Source: Fictibacillus sp. FJAT-27399 (GTDB taxonomy: Bacteria > Bacillota > Bacilli > Bacillales > Fictibacillaceae). From it: a stretch of 64,000 nucleotides of DNA. Below the pieces are notes generated by a model. The model searched no databases, was not told the DNA's origin, and saw only the letters and a program-made list of their open reading frames with translations. A program made the position numbers and the translations under genes. Positions 7,304 to 16,177 of this stretch are shown here, piece after piece (the first letter of the stretch is position 1; every line of letters starts with the position of its first letter). The DNA is taken from NCBI RefSeq assembly GCF_001510655.1, contig NZ_LMVC01000003.1:62001-126000 (forward strand), given 5' to 3'.

Positions 7304-8005
7304 TTGAGCCGTAAATTGCGTAAAACCATCAGCAATCTCACACAGAGAAGTTTAATCACTCACAATAATCCAATGTCGCCGATTTCTGAGCAATACCGCA
7401 CAATCCGTACCAATATTCAGTTTTCATCCATTGACAAACAGTATAAAACGTTACTCGTAACATCTGCTGGACAGGGAGAAGGAAAGTCAACGACAGTAGC
7501 CAATCTTGCTGTTGTACTCGCCCAGCAAGGAAAAAGGGTTCTCCTAGTCGATGGAGATTTACGAAAGCCGACCGTTCATTATACGTTCAGGGTGAGTAAC
7601 ATTCAGGGAATGACCAGTGTCCTGACGAAGCAGCTCACTTTTGAGGATGCTGTTCAAAAGACAAATGTAGAGCATCTGTATGTATTGCCAAGCGGACCGA
7701 TCCCGCCAAACCCTTCTGAACTGTTAAATTCCAAAGCGATGGAAGCTCTTGTAGAAGACGCGAACAGTAAGTATGATTATGTACTGTTTGATTCGCCACC
7801 AGTACTAGCTGTAACCGACGCTCAAATCTTATCGAATCGCTGTGACGGAGTAGTACTTGTAGCAAGCAGTGGAAGAACGGAGAAAGAAGAAGCGTTAAAA
7901 GCGAAGGAATTGTTGGAAAATGCAAATGCAAAGATTTTAGGTGTCGTATTGAACGGAAAAGAAACGAACGACCGAAACTATTCTTACTATTATGGCAGTA
8001 AGTAA
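7304..8005 (+). CDS. Bacterial tyrosine kinase (BY-kinase), capsule regulation
   Basis: A cytoplasmic BY-kinase that autophosphorylates on a C-terminal tyrosine cluster and controls polysaccharide assembly, working with the Wzz-like protein before it. Visible are Walker A at residues 55-63 (SAGQGEGKST), Walker A' VLLVDGD at 79-85, Walker B VLFDSPP at 160-166, and a tail with Tyr226, Tyr228, Tyr229 and Tyr230 (NYSYYYGSK). SEQYRTIRTNIQFS near residue 28 is the family's N-terminal signature. 233 residues is normal for the Gram-positive split form. TTG start 8 bases after AGGAGG. Confidence 0.95.
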   Translation: MSRKLRKTISNLTQRSLITHNNPMSPISEQYRTIRTNIQFSSIDKQYKTLLVTSAGQGEGKSTTVANLAVVLAQQGKRVLLVDGDLRKPTVHYTFRVSNIQGMTSVLTKQLTFEDAVQKTNVEHLYVLPSGPIPPNPSELLNSKAMEALVEDANSKYDYVLFDSPPVLAVTDAQILSNRCDGVVLVASSGRTEKEEALKAKELLENANAKILGVVLNGKETNDRNYSYYYGSK

Positions 8006-8092
8006 CAAAAAATTAATACATTTCGACAAAATAAGCCCCTTGATGGATTGCATAATTATGCTACCATAGGAAACGTATTAGTTTTATGGTAA

Positions 8093-8134
8093 AAAGAACC
8101 AAAAGTGTGTACGTTGGTTCTTTCACCTTTTTTT
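8093..8134 (+). terminator. Terminator-like hairpin between kinase and phosphatase genes
   Basis: AAAGAACCAA (8093-8102) pairs with TTGGTTCTTT (8114-8123) over an 11-base loop, followed by CACC and seven Ts. It lies before the ribosome site of the PHP phosphatase gene, so it should reduce or control read-through into the rest of the operon. Confidence 0.6.
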
Positions 8135-8154
8135 ATGAAGGGAGTGTAGGTATT

Positions 8155-8922
8155 TTGATTGATGTCCATAGTCACGTCTTACCAGGTATTGATGACGGAG
8201 CACCAGATCTGACTGCGAGTTTCGACATGGCCAAACGAGCAGTCGAAGATGGCATTACAACATTATTTGCAACACCTCATCACCGCAACGGTAAATATGA
8301 AAATAGCAAACAGGACATTCTGCTCCAAACGGAACGCCTGAACGAAGCGCTATTACACAATCAAATTCCTCTAACCATACTTCCAGGACAGGAAATACGC
8401 ATCTATGCAGAATTTCTAGATGATTTGGCAAACGATCAATTGCTGACGTTAAATAACCTGGGTAAGTACATTCTGATCGAACTTCCATCTAACGCTGTAC
8501 CCAACTACACCCGTCAAATGATTTATGAGTGCAAGCTTCAGGACATTACACCCATCATCGTTCATCCGGAACGCAATAGTGAATTAATAGAAAATCCACA
8601 CCTTTTATACAACCTCGTCAAAGAGGGGGCTTTAACCCAAGTAACAGCCAATAGTATTATCGGCGGGTTTGGGAAGAATATTAAGTCTTTTTCACTAAAA
8701 TTAGTAGAAAATTATTTAACACACTTTATAGCATCTGATGCCCATAATATTTCGTCCCGTGGCTTCTATTTAAGGGAGGCGTACAACGAAATAGGCAAAA
8801 AACTCGGTAATCATATGGCCTATTACCTGCAAGAAAACGCACACCTAATAATTAATAATGAGAGTATTTATATAGAAGAACCAAAACCGATCAAGAAGAA
8901 AAAAATACTTGGTATTTTTTAA
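8155..8922 (+). CDS. PHP-family protein-tyrosine phosphatase (YwqE/CpsB type)
   Basis: A metal-dependent phosphatase of the PHP superfamily that removes phosphate from the capsule tyrosine kinase. The N-terminus MIDVHSHVLPGIDDGA carries the first metal ligands (His5, His7); later ligand blocks are FATPHHRNGKY, LPGQEIRIY, IIVHPERN and FIASDAHN. 255 residues. I take the TTG at 8155, since the family starts at MIDxH and GAAGGGAG lies upstream; the longer frame from 8086 reads through the terminator-like hairpin. The C-terminal tail KKKKILGIF is repeated out of frame right after the stop. Confidence 0.93.
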   Translation: MIDVHSHVLPGIDDGAPDLTASFDMAKRAVEDGITTLFATPHHRNGKYENSKQDILLQTERLNEALLHNQIPLTILPGQEIRIYAEFLDDLANDQLLTLNNLGKYILIELPSNAVPNYTRQMIYECKLQDITPIIVHPERNSELIENPHLLYNLVKEGALTQVTANSIIGGFGKNIKSFSLKLVENYLTHFIASDAHNISSRGFYLREAYNEIGKKLGNHMAYYLQENAHLIINNESIYIEEPKPIKKKKILGIF

Positions 8923-8963
8923 AGAAAAATACTAGGAATCTTTAAAGAAAAGGGATGATAGGG

Positions 8964-9848
8964 ATGAAAAAAGTACGGAAAGCCATTATTCCGGCAGCGG
9001 GATTAGGGACCCGTTTTCTGCCGGCAACAAAAGCTATGCCGAAAGAAATGCTGCCGATAGTAGATAAGCCGACGATTCAATACATCGTAGAAGAGGCGAT
9101 TGAATCTGGAATCGAGGACATCATTATCGTAACCGGTAAAGGAAAGCGTGCGATCGAGGACCACTTCGACCATGCCTTCGAACTGGAACAGAATCTTTTT
9201 GAAAAAGGCAAAATCGATTTACTTCAAAAAGTACAGCAGTCATCCAAAATGGCAGACATTCATTATATCCGTCAAAAGGAACCTAAGGGACTTGGACACG
9301 CTGTATGGTGCGCCCGTAAATTTATCGGTGATGAACCGTTCGCAGTATTGCTAGGTGATGACATTGTTCAGGCAGACAAGCCTTGTTTAAAACAGCTGAT
9401 TGATCAATATGAAGAGATAGGATCTTCCGTGATTGGTGTTCAGCCAGTTCCAGATAACGAAACGAACCGGTATGGAATAGTCGATTCCTCTTTTCAAGTA
9501 GGCCGGCTATATGGTGTGGAAAACTTTGTAGAAAAGCCTGCACTAGGAACAGCTCCATCAAATTTAGCAATTATGGGCCGTTATATATTATCGCCTGAAA
9601 TTTTTACTTATCTGGATAAACAGGAACAAGGAGCTGGCGGAGAAATACAACTGACGGATGCGATTCAAAAGCTAAATCAGTATCAACGAGTATTTGCATA
9701 CGATTTTGAAGGAACACGGTATGATGTTGGGGAAAAATTGGGATTCATTACTACAACTCTAGAATTTGCATTAAAAGACGTCGAATTAAGAGATTCTCTT
9801 CTCAATTATATGGAGGATCTCATCCTACAGAAAACTGTAAGTAAATAA
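8964..9848 (+). CDS. galU: UTP-glucose-1-phosphate uridylyltransferase GalU
   Basis: Makes UDP-glucose from UTP and glucose-1-phosphate, the precursor that Ugd and GalE later in this locus turn into UDP-glucuronate and UDP-galactose. The first 30 residues hold the nucleotide-binding loop [20 protein letters not shown], followed by [15 protein letters not shown], the LLGDD metal site and the VENFVEKP and [12 protein letters not shown] blocks. 294 residues, full length. Of two ATG codons 9 bases apart, the second is chosen because the purine-rich AAAGGG site touches the first. Confidence 0.95.
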   Translation: MKKVRKAIIPAAGLGTRFLPATKAMPKEMLPIVDKPTIQYIVEEAIESGIEDIIIVTGKGKRAIEDHFDHAFELEQNLFEKGKIDLLQKVQQSSKMADIHYIRQKEPKGLGHAVWCARKFIGDEPFAVLLGDDIVQADKPCLKQLIDQYEEIGSSVIGVQPVPDNETNRYGIVDSSFQVGRLYGVENFVEKPALGTAPSNLAIMGRYILSPEIFTYLDKQEQGAGGEIQLTDAIQKLNQYQRVFAYDFEGTRYDVGEKLGFITTTLEFALKDVELRDSLLNYMEDLILQKTVSK

Positions 9849-9860
9849 TAAAAACAAAAG

Positions 9861-10532
9861 GTGATTGAGAGGCGGATTTATGTGGGTGAGAGAAAACTTA
9901 GGGAATACTTTCTAGGAGAGATTATTAATTCTGACGTAATTTATTCAAATCATCGTATTTATGTTTCTTTGAAAGGCATCATTGATTTTATATTAGCATT
10001 TATTGGACTTTTACTTACTTGCCCAATAATACTTTTGACTTGTTTACTTATAAAAATAGAGTCTAAAGGATCTGCTTTTTACACTCAAGAAAGAGTGGGA
10101 TTAAATGGAAATGTGTTTAACATTATAAAACTTAGATCCATGGTTATTGATGCTGAAAGAAATGGGGCGCAATGGGCGGCTAAAAATGATTTTAGGGTAA
10201 CGAAAGTAGGAAGCTTTATTAGAAAAACAAGAATCGATGAACTCCCTCAACTCTTAAATATATTAAAAGGCGATATGAGTTTAATTGGTCCACGTCCAGA
10301 AAGACCGGTATTTTCAGATCAATTTAATAATGAAATACCAGGTTTCAATAATCGTTTAGCTGTGAAACCAGGGATTACAGGCTGGGCTCAAGTAAATGGT
10401 GGTTATGACATTACACCCAAAGAAAAGTTATTGTTAGATATGTATTATATACAAAATTTGAGTATGTTAATAGATTGTAAGATACTGGTTAAAACAATAA
10501 AAGTTGTTTTTACAGGTGATGGAGCACGATAA
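9861..10532 (+). CDS. Priming undecaprenyl-phosphate sugar-1-phosphate transferase
   Basis: Starts each polymer unit by moving a sugar-1-phosphate from a UDP-sugar to undecaprenyl phosphate at the inner membrane face. It is a short WbaP/EpsL-type polyprenol phosphate transferase of 223 residues with one membrane helix near residues 38-66 (GIIDFILAFIGLLLTCPII), then the catalytic part: KIESKGSAFYTQERVGLNG, KLRSM, RIDELPQLLNILKGDMSLIGPRPERP and PGITGWAQVNG. The start is uncertain: the GTG at 9861 lacks a good site, while a GTG at 9882 follows GAGAGG. Confidence 0.92.
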   Translation: MIERRIYVGERKLREYFLGEIINSDVIYSNHRIYVSLKGIIDFILAFIGLLLTCPIILLTCLLIKIESKGSAFYTQERVGLNGNVFNIIKLRSMVIDAERNGAQWAAKNDFRVTKVGSFIRKTRIDELPQLLNILKGDMSLIGPRPERPVFSDQFNNEIPGFNNRLAVKPGITGWAQVNGGYDITPKEKLLLDMYYIQNLSMLIDCKILVKTIKVVFTGDGAR

Positions 10533-10691
10533 TCATGGAAGATGAAAAAACTTTAGCTTACAGGTAGATGGTACATAAAGTGGTAACAAATTTGAGAATA
10601 GTTGATTCCATTTTTATATCGACAAAAGTTTTCTGATCGTTACCAAATTATGGGTGATTTATTATAAAATATTGATGCAGAGGATCTAGTA

Positions 10692-11801
10692 ATGAAAAAA
10701 ATTATGATATTAGTAAATGATGATATTTGGCTTTATAAATTACGAAAAGAAGTGATTAGAGGACTTCTTGATGAAGGATTTGAGGTGTATCTTTCCTCAC
10801 CAAAAGGAGAATACATAGAAAGATTGGTTGGTTGGGGATGCAACTTTGTAGAAACAAAGGTTGATCGAAGAGGGAAAAATCCTTTAAATGACATAAAATT
10901 ATTTTTAAATTATGTTAAAATCTTGAAAAAATATAAGCCGGATGCAGTCCTTGCATACAACATCAAGCCTAACATTTATGGTGGTTTAGCTAGTCGATTA
11001 TTAAATGTCCACTATATTAATAATATTACAGGACTGGGTAGTGGCTTTTTAAGAGACTCTTTGATGAAAAAGTACCTTTCCTTTATGTATAAAATTAGTT
11101 TAAAAAAATCCGATTGTGTCTTTTTTCAAAATCAATCTGATATGAAGTCTTTTTTAGATCTTAATGTAGTGAAGGATAACTATAAATTAATTCCGGGATC
11201 TGGTGTAAACTTGAACGACTATCAATACAAAGAAATTCCAAATAAAAATAGCGTGACGTTTAATTTCATTGGAAGAATTATGAAAGACAAAGGAATTGAT
11301 GAATATCTCGAAGCGGCAAAAGTTATCAGTGGAAAGTATCCTAATACTGAATTTAACTTGATCGGATTTGTCGAGGAAACCCAGTCTTATTATAGAGATA
11401 AAATTAATTCTTTTCAAAATAAAGGTTACGTAAATTACCTAGGCTTCCAGTCCAATGTTATTCCTTTAATAGAAAAGGCCGATTGCCTAATTCAACCTTC
11501 ACATGGCGGTGAAGGTATATCCAACGTATTGCTTGAAACAGCTGCCACAGGAAGAGCTTTGATTGCGTCTGACATTCCAGGTTGCCGGGAGACCATAGAT
11601 GAGGGTAAGAATGGTTATATCTTCGAGGCTAAAAACAGTATGAGGTTAGTGGAAAAAATCGAGAAATTTATTAACTTGCCATACGACGCTAAAGTGAAGA
11701 TGGGGAAAAGATCAAGAATTAAAGTTGAAAAAGAGTTTGATCGAAATATAGTTGTAAATGCTTATATAAGCAAGATTAATCAAATGCTAAATGAAAAGTA
11801 G
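10692..11801 (+). CDS. Glycosyltransferase family 4
   Basis: A 369-residue retaining GT-B glycosyltransferase that extends the lipid-linked repeat unit. The N-terminal Rossmann domain begins KKIMILVNDDIWLYKLRKEV and includes VLAYNIKPNIYGGLASR; the C-terminal nucleotide-sugar domain shows FIGRIMKDKGIDEYLEAA and the EX7E-type site in SHGGEGISNVLLETAATGRA. It resembles PglA/CapM-type N-acetylhexosaminyl transferases, but the donor cannot be told. AGAGG lies upstream of the ATG. From here to about 18.9 kb the DNA is much richer in A and T than the genes before and after. Confidence 0.88.
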   Translation: MKKIMILVNDDIWLYKLRKEVIRGLLDEGFEVYLSSPKGEYIERLVGWGCNFVETKVDRRGKNPLNDIKLFLNYVKILKKYKPDAVLAYNIKPNIYGGLASRLLNVHYINNITGLGSGFLRDSLMKKYLSFMYKISLKKSDCVFFQNQSDMKSFLDLNVVKDNYKLIPGSGVNLNDYQYKEIPNKNSVTFNFIGRIMKDKGIDEYLEAAKVISGKYPNTEFNLIGFVEETQSYYRDKINSFQNKGYVNYLGFQSNVIPLIEKADCLIQPSHGGEGISNVLLETAATGRALIASDIPGCRETIDEGKNGYIFEAKNSMRLVEKIEKFINLPYDAKVKMGKRSRIKVEKEFDRNIVVNAYISKINQMLNEK

Positions 11802-12010
11802 GTGTTTTTATCTCTAAAGTTTATGCAGGATTTAAGTATCATGAGCAATCCTGTTTGATATTGAACATTCGGTAACAGTTGTTGAGGTTGATAAATAAAA
11901 AAGACTTGTTATGTTGGACTTATTATTGTAATTGAGCATGAATATGATAGAAAAATATATCAATACTTTTTCTTAAAGAATTTTAAGAAAGTGTAAGGGA
12001 TGAAGAGAAA

Positions 12011-12571
12011 TTGAAAAAATATATGAGAGCAGCAGTATGTATTCTTTACTCATTAGTAAAGTTTTACTTTATAAAATTATTTCACTTTAATAAGTTTAAC
12101 TTCACAACAATTAACCTTGTTTCGCCTTTTACGGAATTAGAGATTGGAATTAAGGCAAAACTCCATTTCGGAAAGATGATAAAGATAAAAAGCGGATCTA
12201 GAATAAGAGTGCGAAAAGGTGCAGAAATGCGCATCGGGAAGAACACGTCCTTAAATCACGGTTGTATTTTTACAGCTCATGAGAGAATTATTGTAGGTGA
12301 GAATGTTCAGTTTGGGCCCAATGTTTTAATCTATGATCATGATCATGACTATAAGCAGAAAGATGGACTGAAAAACTTGTTATTTAAAACGACTCCAGTA
12401 GAAATTGGTGACAATGTTTGGATTGGGGCAAATGTCGTCATATTAAGAGGAACAAAAATTGGAAATAATTGTGTTGTCGGAGCTGGTTGCGTCGTTAAGG
12501 GTGAATTTAATGACGACACGGTGATAGTTCAAAAGAGAGAAACAACAGCTGTTCAAAAAAGTAGGTGTTAA
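12011..12571 (+). CDS. Left-handed beta-helix O-acyltransferase
   Basis: A 186-residue hexapeptide-repeat acyltransferase of the WbbJ/maltose-acetyltransferase type, likely to acetylate a sugar of the exopolysaccharide. Hexapeptide turns run from about residue 50 (LHFGKMIKIKSGSRIRVRKG) to 165. The catalytic His region is GPNVLIYDHDHDY, and the last coils read VEIGDNVWIGANVVILRGTKIGNNCVVGAGCVVKG. TTG start after GGGATGAAGAGAAA. The 209 bases before it contain no gene I can support. Confidence 0.88.
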   Translation: MKKYMRAAVCILYSLVKFYFIKLFHFNKFNFTTINLVSPFTELEIGIKAKLHFGKMIKIKSGSRIRVRKGAEMRIGKNTSLNHGCIFTAHERIIVGENVQFGPNVLIYDHDHDYKQKDGLKNLLFKTTPVEIGDNVWIGANVVILRGTKIGNNCVVGAGCVVKGEFNDDTVIVQKRETTAVQKSRC

Positions 12572-12575
12572 GGTA

Positions 12576-13688
12576 ATGATAAAAGTTTTACAAGTAATAG
12601 GTAGCTTGAATAACGGCGGATCTCAAGCTATGATTATGAATCTTTACAGAAATATAGACCACTCAAAGATTCAATTTGACTTTATTATTGATAGAGAGAA
12701 CGAGCTGTTTTATGCAGAAGAAATAAAAGCATTGGGTGGAAAAATATACTTTTTCCCTACATTCAATATAAGAAATATTTTTAAATATCTTAAATCTTGG
12801 AATGATTTTTTTAAGGAACACCCTGAATATAAAGTTATACACGGTCATGTTAGAAGTACTGCTTCTATTTATTTAAGTATTGCGAAGAAGTATGGGGTTA
12901 CTACAATTGCACATAGTCATAGTACATCTTCAGGAACTGGCCCTTCAGCTATTGTGAAAAATTTACTACAATATCCTGTTAGGTACCTTGCGGATTATCT
13001 TTTTACGTGTTCTAAAGCAGCAGGTGAATGGTTGTACGGTAAGAAAGCTTGTGAAAAACGGAACTTTCAAATTCTTAAGAATGCGATAGATACTAGAAAC
13101 TTCATTTTTAATAATGAGCTTAGGAATAATAAAAGAAAAGAATTAAAAATTGAAGGTAAATTTGTAATTGGTCACGTTGGGAGATTCAATACACCAAAGA
13201 ATCATGAATTTTTAATTGATATATTTAAAGCTGTGCATGATAAAAATGAAAATTCAGTATTATTGTTAGTTGGAGACGGTAATCTAAAGCAGTCAATTGA
13301 GAAAAAGATATATGACTTAGGTATGGAAGATAAAGTAATTTTGACCGGTGTGAGATCTGATATTCCTGATTTGTTACAGTCGATGGATGTATTTCTTTTC
13401 CCATCAATATTTGAAGGCTTGCCCGTAACATTAATAGAAGCTCAGGCCGCCGGACTACCATGTGTTATTTCAAAAAATATTACAGATGAAATAAATGTAA
13501 CTTCTTTAGTAAATAGTGTTTCACTTCTTAAAAGTGCAAATTTCTGGGCTGAAAAAATATTAGAGATTAAGCAGTCTTATGAGCGTGAAAACAATTATAA
13601 TCATATAGTTAAAGCTGGCTATGATATAACTGAGACAGCAAAGTGGTATCAGGAATTTATTTTTAATAAGAAAACCTTAAAGATGTGA
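12576..13688 (+). CDS. Glycosyltransferase family 4, EpsF-like
   Basis: A 370-residue GT-B enzyme. The start MIKVLQVIGSLNNGGSQAMIMNLYRNID is of the EpsF type found in Bacillus exopolysaccharide clusters. Later blocks are IHGHVRSTASIYLSIAKKYG, IAHSHSTSSG, the nucleotide-sugar domain opening GHVGRFNTPKNHEFLID, and the PSIFEGLPVTLIEAQAAGLP site with the two glutamates. It starts 4 bases after the acyltransferase stop, so translation is probably coupled. Confidence 0.9.
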   Translation: MIKVLQVIGSLNNGGSQAMIMNLYRNIDHSKIQFDFIIDRENELFYAEEIKALGGKIYFFPTFNIRNIFKYLKSWNDFFKEHPEYKVIHGHVRSTASIYLSIAKKYGVTTIAHSHSTSSGTGPSAIVKNLLQYPVRYLADYLFTCSKAAGEWLYGKKACEKRNFQILKNAIDTRNFIFNNELRNNKRKELKIEGKFVIGHVGRFNTPKNHEFLIDIFKAVHDKNENSVLLLVGDGNLKQSIEKKIYDLGMEDKVILTGVRSDIPDLLQSMDVFLFPSIFEGLPVTLIEAQAAGLPCVISKNITDEINVTSLVNSVSLLKSANFWAEKILEIKQSYERENNYNHIVKAGYDITETAKWYQEFIFNKKTLKM

Positions 13689-13751
13689 TTATTTAGTTAA
13701 TACAATTCTGATAATAAACTTAAACTTTAAGTTTTAGGAGTTAACTTATAT

Positions 13752-13823
13752 ATGAAAAGCCAAATAGTTTTTATTATACCTTATATGAGGATTAGTTCAA
13801 TTTGTGAACTGGTTAAGAAATAA
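13752..13823 (+). CDS. 23-aa frame overlapping the flippase start; likely glycosyltransferase remnant
   Basis: An ATG frame of 23 residues (MKSQIVFIIPYMRISSICEL and three more) with TAGGAG upstream. Its stop TAA shares a base with the flippase ATG (TAATG), an arrangement typical of translational coupling. The first residues KSQIVFIIPYMR look like the first strand of a GT-B glycosyltransferase, so this may be what is left of a deleted gene whose ribosome site now feeds the flippase. Confidence 0.4.
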   Translation: MKSQIVFIIPYMRISSICELVKK

Positions 13824-15247
13824 TGAATGACAAATTAATTCTTAAAAATGCATCTTTTCTTTTTTCAAGTGATGTACTTGTCCGATTGATTAGTTCGGTT
13901 GCAGCTATTCTTGTTGCTAGACATCTTGGGTCTCATGGATATGGAATTCTTAGTGTAGGAATGGCGTTTACTGCAATTGCTGCTTATTTTACCGACATGG
14001 GTCTAACGCACACATTCATCAGAGAAGGAACAAAACCAAACGTTAAATTGGACCATCTAATCAGTAGTTTTTTTAAAACAAGAATAGTGTTTGCTTTAGG
14101 GACAGCCCTAGTTTCGATAATTATAATTCGGATTCTTTACACTGATACACTTCTTATAAGGCAAGTGCTCTATGTTATGGTGCTACCTACTATATTAGGA
14201 TCTGCGTTGCAAGGCGTTGGAGTTGTATATTTTCAAGTCACTTCCCAAATGAAATATACAGCTTTTATACGTGGTCTCTCAGGATTAATTACTGCTGGCT
14301 CCCTTTTAGTGGGGATTACTTCAAATTGGTCCTTACTCCTCATCTCTTCTGTATACGGATGTTCTAGCATTTTAGGTGGAGTGACTAGTGTTTTGATGGT
14401 TACGAAACGCATTTCTTTATTACATGGTTGGAATCAGTCGATATTGAGAGGTATTATATCATTTACTTTAGGTGGTATCGTTGTATTGATGCTTCCTCAA
14501 TTAGGTCCCTTAGTACTTGAAAGAGTTACAAGTTTCCAACAAGTTGGATACTATGCAGCTGCTATCCGTATTCCAATTGTTCTATATCAGGTTCCAGGAG
14601 TTCTAGCAACAGCTTTTTATCCTCTGCTTTTTGAATATGGTAATAAAAATCAGAAAGAAAATCATTTGAAATTAAATATATTTCAATTAAAGTTAATGAG
14701 TACATTAGGTATTATTATGGCAATACCCTTCCTTTTTTACCCAACATGGTGGATCACATTTTTATTTGGAGACGAATGGATTGCATCCTCAAGGGTTCTA
14801 GCCATTCTTTCTTGTATGGTAATTTTACAGTCAATTAATTATCCATTAGCAGATGCATTGACAACTAAGGGATTGCAAAAGAGAAGAACATTAACTTTAT
14901 TGGTAGCTTTGTTTGTAGGATTAGTTTCATACATCAGCCTAGGAAGTAGATTAGGTAGCATTGGCGGTGGTTTTTCAGCAATTATAATTGAAATTATACT
15001 AATGATTGGATTTACTATTTCAAATCCTTCCGGCTTCAAATTGATTAGTTGTGGAATACGATATAATTTCATTTCGTTATTTTTTATTATAGTAATTGGA
15101 TTTTTTGTTTTGGTAAACATAAGCCCTTTTATTGGAATCCCAATATGTATTCTTATTTTTCTGTGTCTATCGGTTTCTTTAGATCGTGAAATTCGCAAAT
15201 GGATTCTTAGTAAAATCAAAATTAAAAGAAAAGAGGGTCTTCTATGA
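13823..15247 (+). CDS. Wzx-type polysaccharide flippase
   Basis: A multi-pass membrane transporter of the MOP/MATE-like polysaccharide transport family that moves the lipid-linked repeat unit to the outer face of the membrane. 474 residues with about 12-14 hydrophobic segments. The N-terminus has NASFLFSSDVLVRLISSVAAI and the family-typical ARHLGSHGYGILSVGMAFTAI. The start ATG shares one base with the stop of the 23-residue frame, and its stop overlaps the next gene's start as ATGA. Confidence 0.9.
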   Translation: MNDKLILKNASFLFSSDVLVRLISSVAAILVARHLGSHGYGILSVGMAFTAIAAYFTDMGLTHTFIREGTKPNVKLDHLISSFFKTRIVFALGTALVSIIIIRILYTDTLLIRQVLYVMVLPTILGSALQGVGVVYFQVTSQMKYTAFIRGLSGLITAGSLLVGITSNWSLLLISSVYGCSSILGGVTSVLMVTKRISLLHGWNQSILRGIISFTLGGIVVLMLPQLGPLVLERVTSFQQVGYYAAAIRIPIVLYQVPGVLATAFYPLLFEYGNKNQKENHLKLNIFQLKLMSTLGIIMAIPFLFYPTWWITFLFGDEWIASSRVLAILSCMVILQSINYPLADALTTKGLQKRRTLTLLVALFVGLVSYISLGSRLGSIGGGFSAIIIEIILMIGFTISNPSGFKLISCGIRYNFISLFFIIVIGFFVLVNISPFIGIPICILIFLCLSVSLDREIRKWILSKIKIKRKEGLL

Positions 15248-16173
15248 ATCCGAGCGTTTCAGTAATTATTCCTACTTTCAATCTTGAAGCTTATATTAAT
15301 AGAGCAGTTGAATCCGTTTTAAATCAAACATATCAAGACTTTGAAATAATAATAGTTGATGATTTTTCAACAGATTCAACGGTGAAGGTTGTAGAGAAGA
15401 TATTTGATGAAAGAATTCATTTGTTAATTAACGATAAGAATAGTGGTCCATCATATTCACGTAATCGTGCACTTGAAAAAGCAAAGGGAGAATGGATAGC
15501 ATTTTTAGATGGAGATGATTGGTGGGAAGAAAATCGCTTAGAACTACTATTATCAAATACAAAAAAATTTAATTGTGATATGATTTCTGACGATTGGTAT
15601 TTGATTGTAGATGGAGAAGAAAGACCTTGGAGTACTCAGTTGGTAAATAAATCCTTGAAAATCTCTAAACCTATTAAAATTACACCTGAATTTTTAATAG
15701 ATAATGAATTAGGCATGCAACCACTCATTAAATCAAATTTTTTAATATCAAACAAAATCAGGTTTGATGAGAGTCTAAGGAATGGTGAGGATACTAAGCT
15801 TTATCTTGATTGTTTAGTTTGCAATGCCAATTGTATATTTCTACCTGAGCCCCTTTACTTTTATAGAGCTAGAAAAGGTTCTCTAGTAACTCAAAAAGAT
15901 AATGCATTAGCCCAAATCAAAAAGACAACAAATGAGTTGTTAACATATCCTGCTTATAGAAAACAGCCTAATTTAATAGTTGCGTTAGAAAAACGAAAAA
16001 ATAGAATATGTGAAGAGCAAATATATTACCAATTTATTAAAAATATCAAAGAACGAAAGTATAAAAAGATTATAGTAAATGTATTTGAAAAACCTCAAAC
16101 ATTTAAAATTATTTTCAAACGCATTCCAAATGTTCTTAATTACCGTCTAATGAGACATTTTAAAAGGAGATAG
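15244..16173 (+). CDS. Glycosyltransferase family 2
   Basis: A 309-residue inverting GT-A glycosyltransferase. The first 100 residues hold the nucleotide-binding domain: VSVIIPTFNLEAYINRAVES, QDFEIIIVDDFSTDST, NSGPSYSRNRALEKAKGEWI and the metal site FLDGDDWW. A RNGEDTKLYLDCLV segment at about residue 180 gives the ED acid/base region. The C-terminal third is basic and amphipathic and probably lies on the membrane. Its ATG overlaps the flippase stop by four bases. Confidence 0.9.
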   Translation: MNPSVSVIIPTFNLEAYINRAVESVLNQTYQDFEIIIVDDFSTDSTVKVVEKIFDERIHLLINDKNSGPSYSRNRALEKAKGEWIAFLDGDDWWEENRLELLLSNTKKFNCDMISDDWYLIVDGEERPWSTQLVNKSLKISKPIKITPEFLIDNELGMQPLIKSNFLISNKIRFDESLRNGEDTKLYLDCLVCNANCIFLPEPLYFYRARKGSLVTQKDNALAQIKKTTNELLTYPAYRKQPNLIVALEKRKNRICEEQIYYQFIKNIKERKYKKIIVNVFEKPQTFKIIFKRIPNVLNYRLMRHFKRR

Positions 16174-16177
16174 TACT

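Noticed and set aside
8086-8154. Longer N-terminus of the PHP phosphatase
   Set aside because: It would be coded by the terminator-like hairpin, and the family starts at MIDxHxH.
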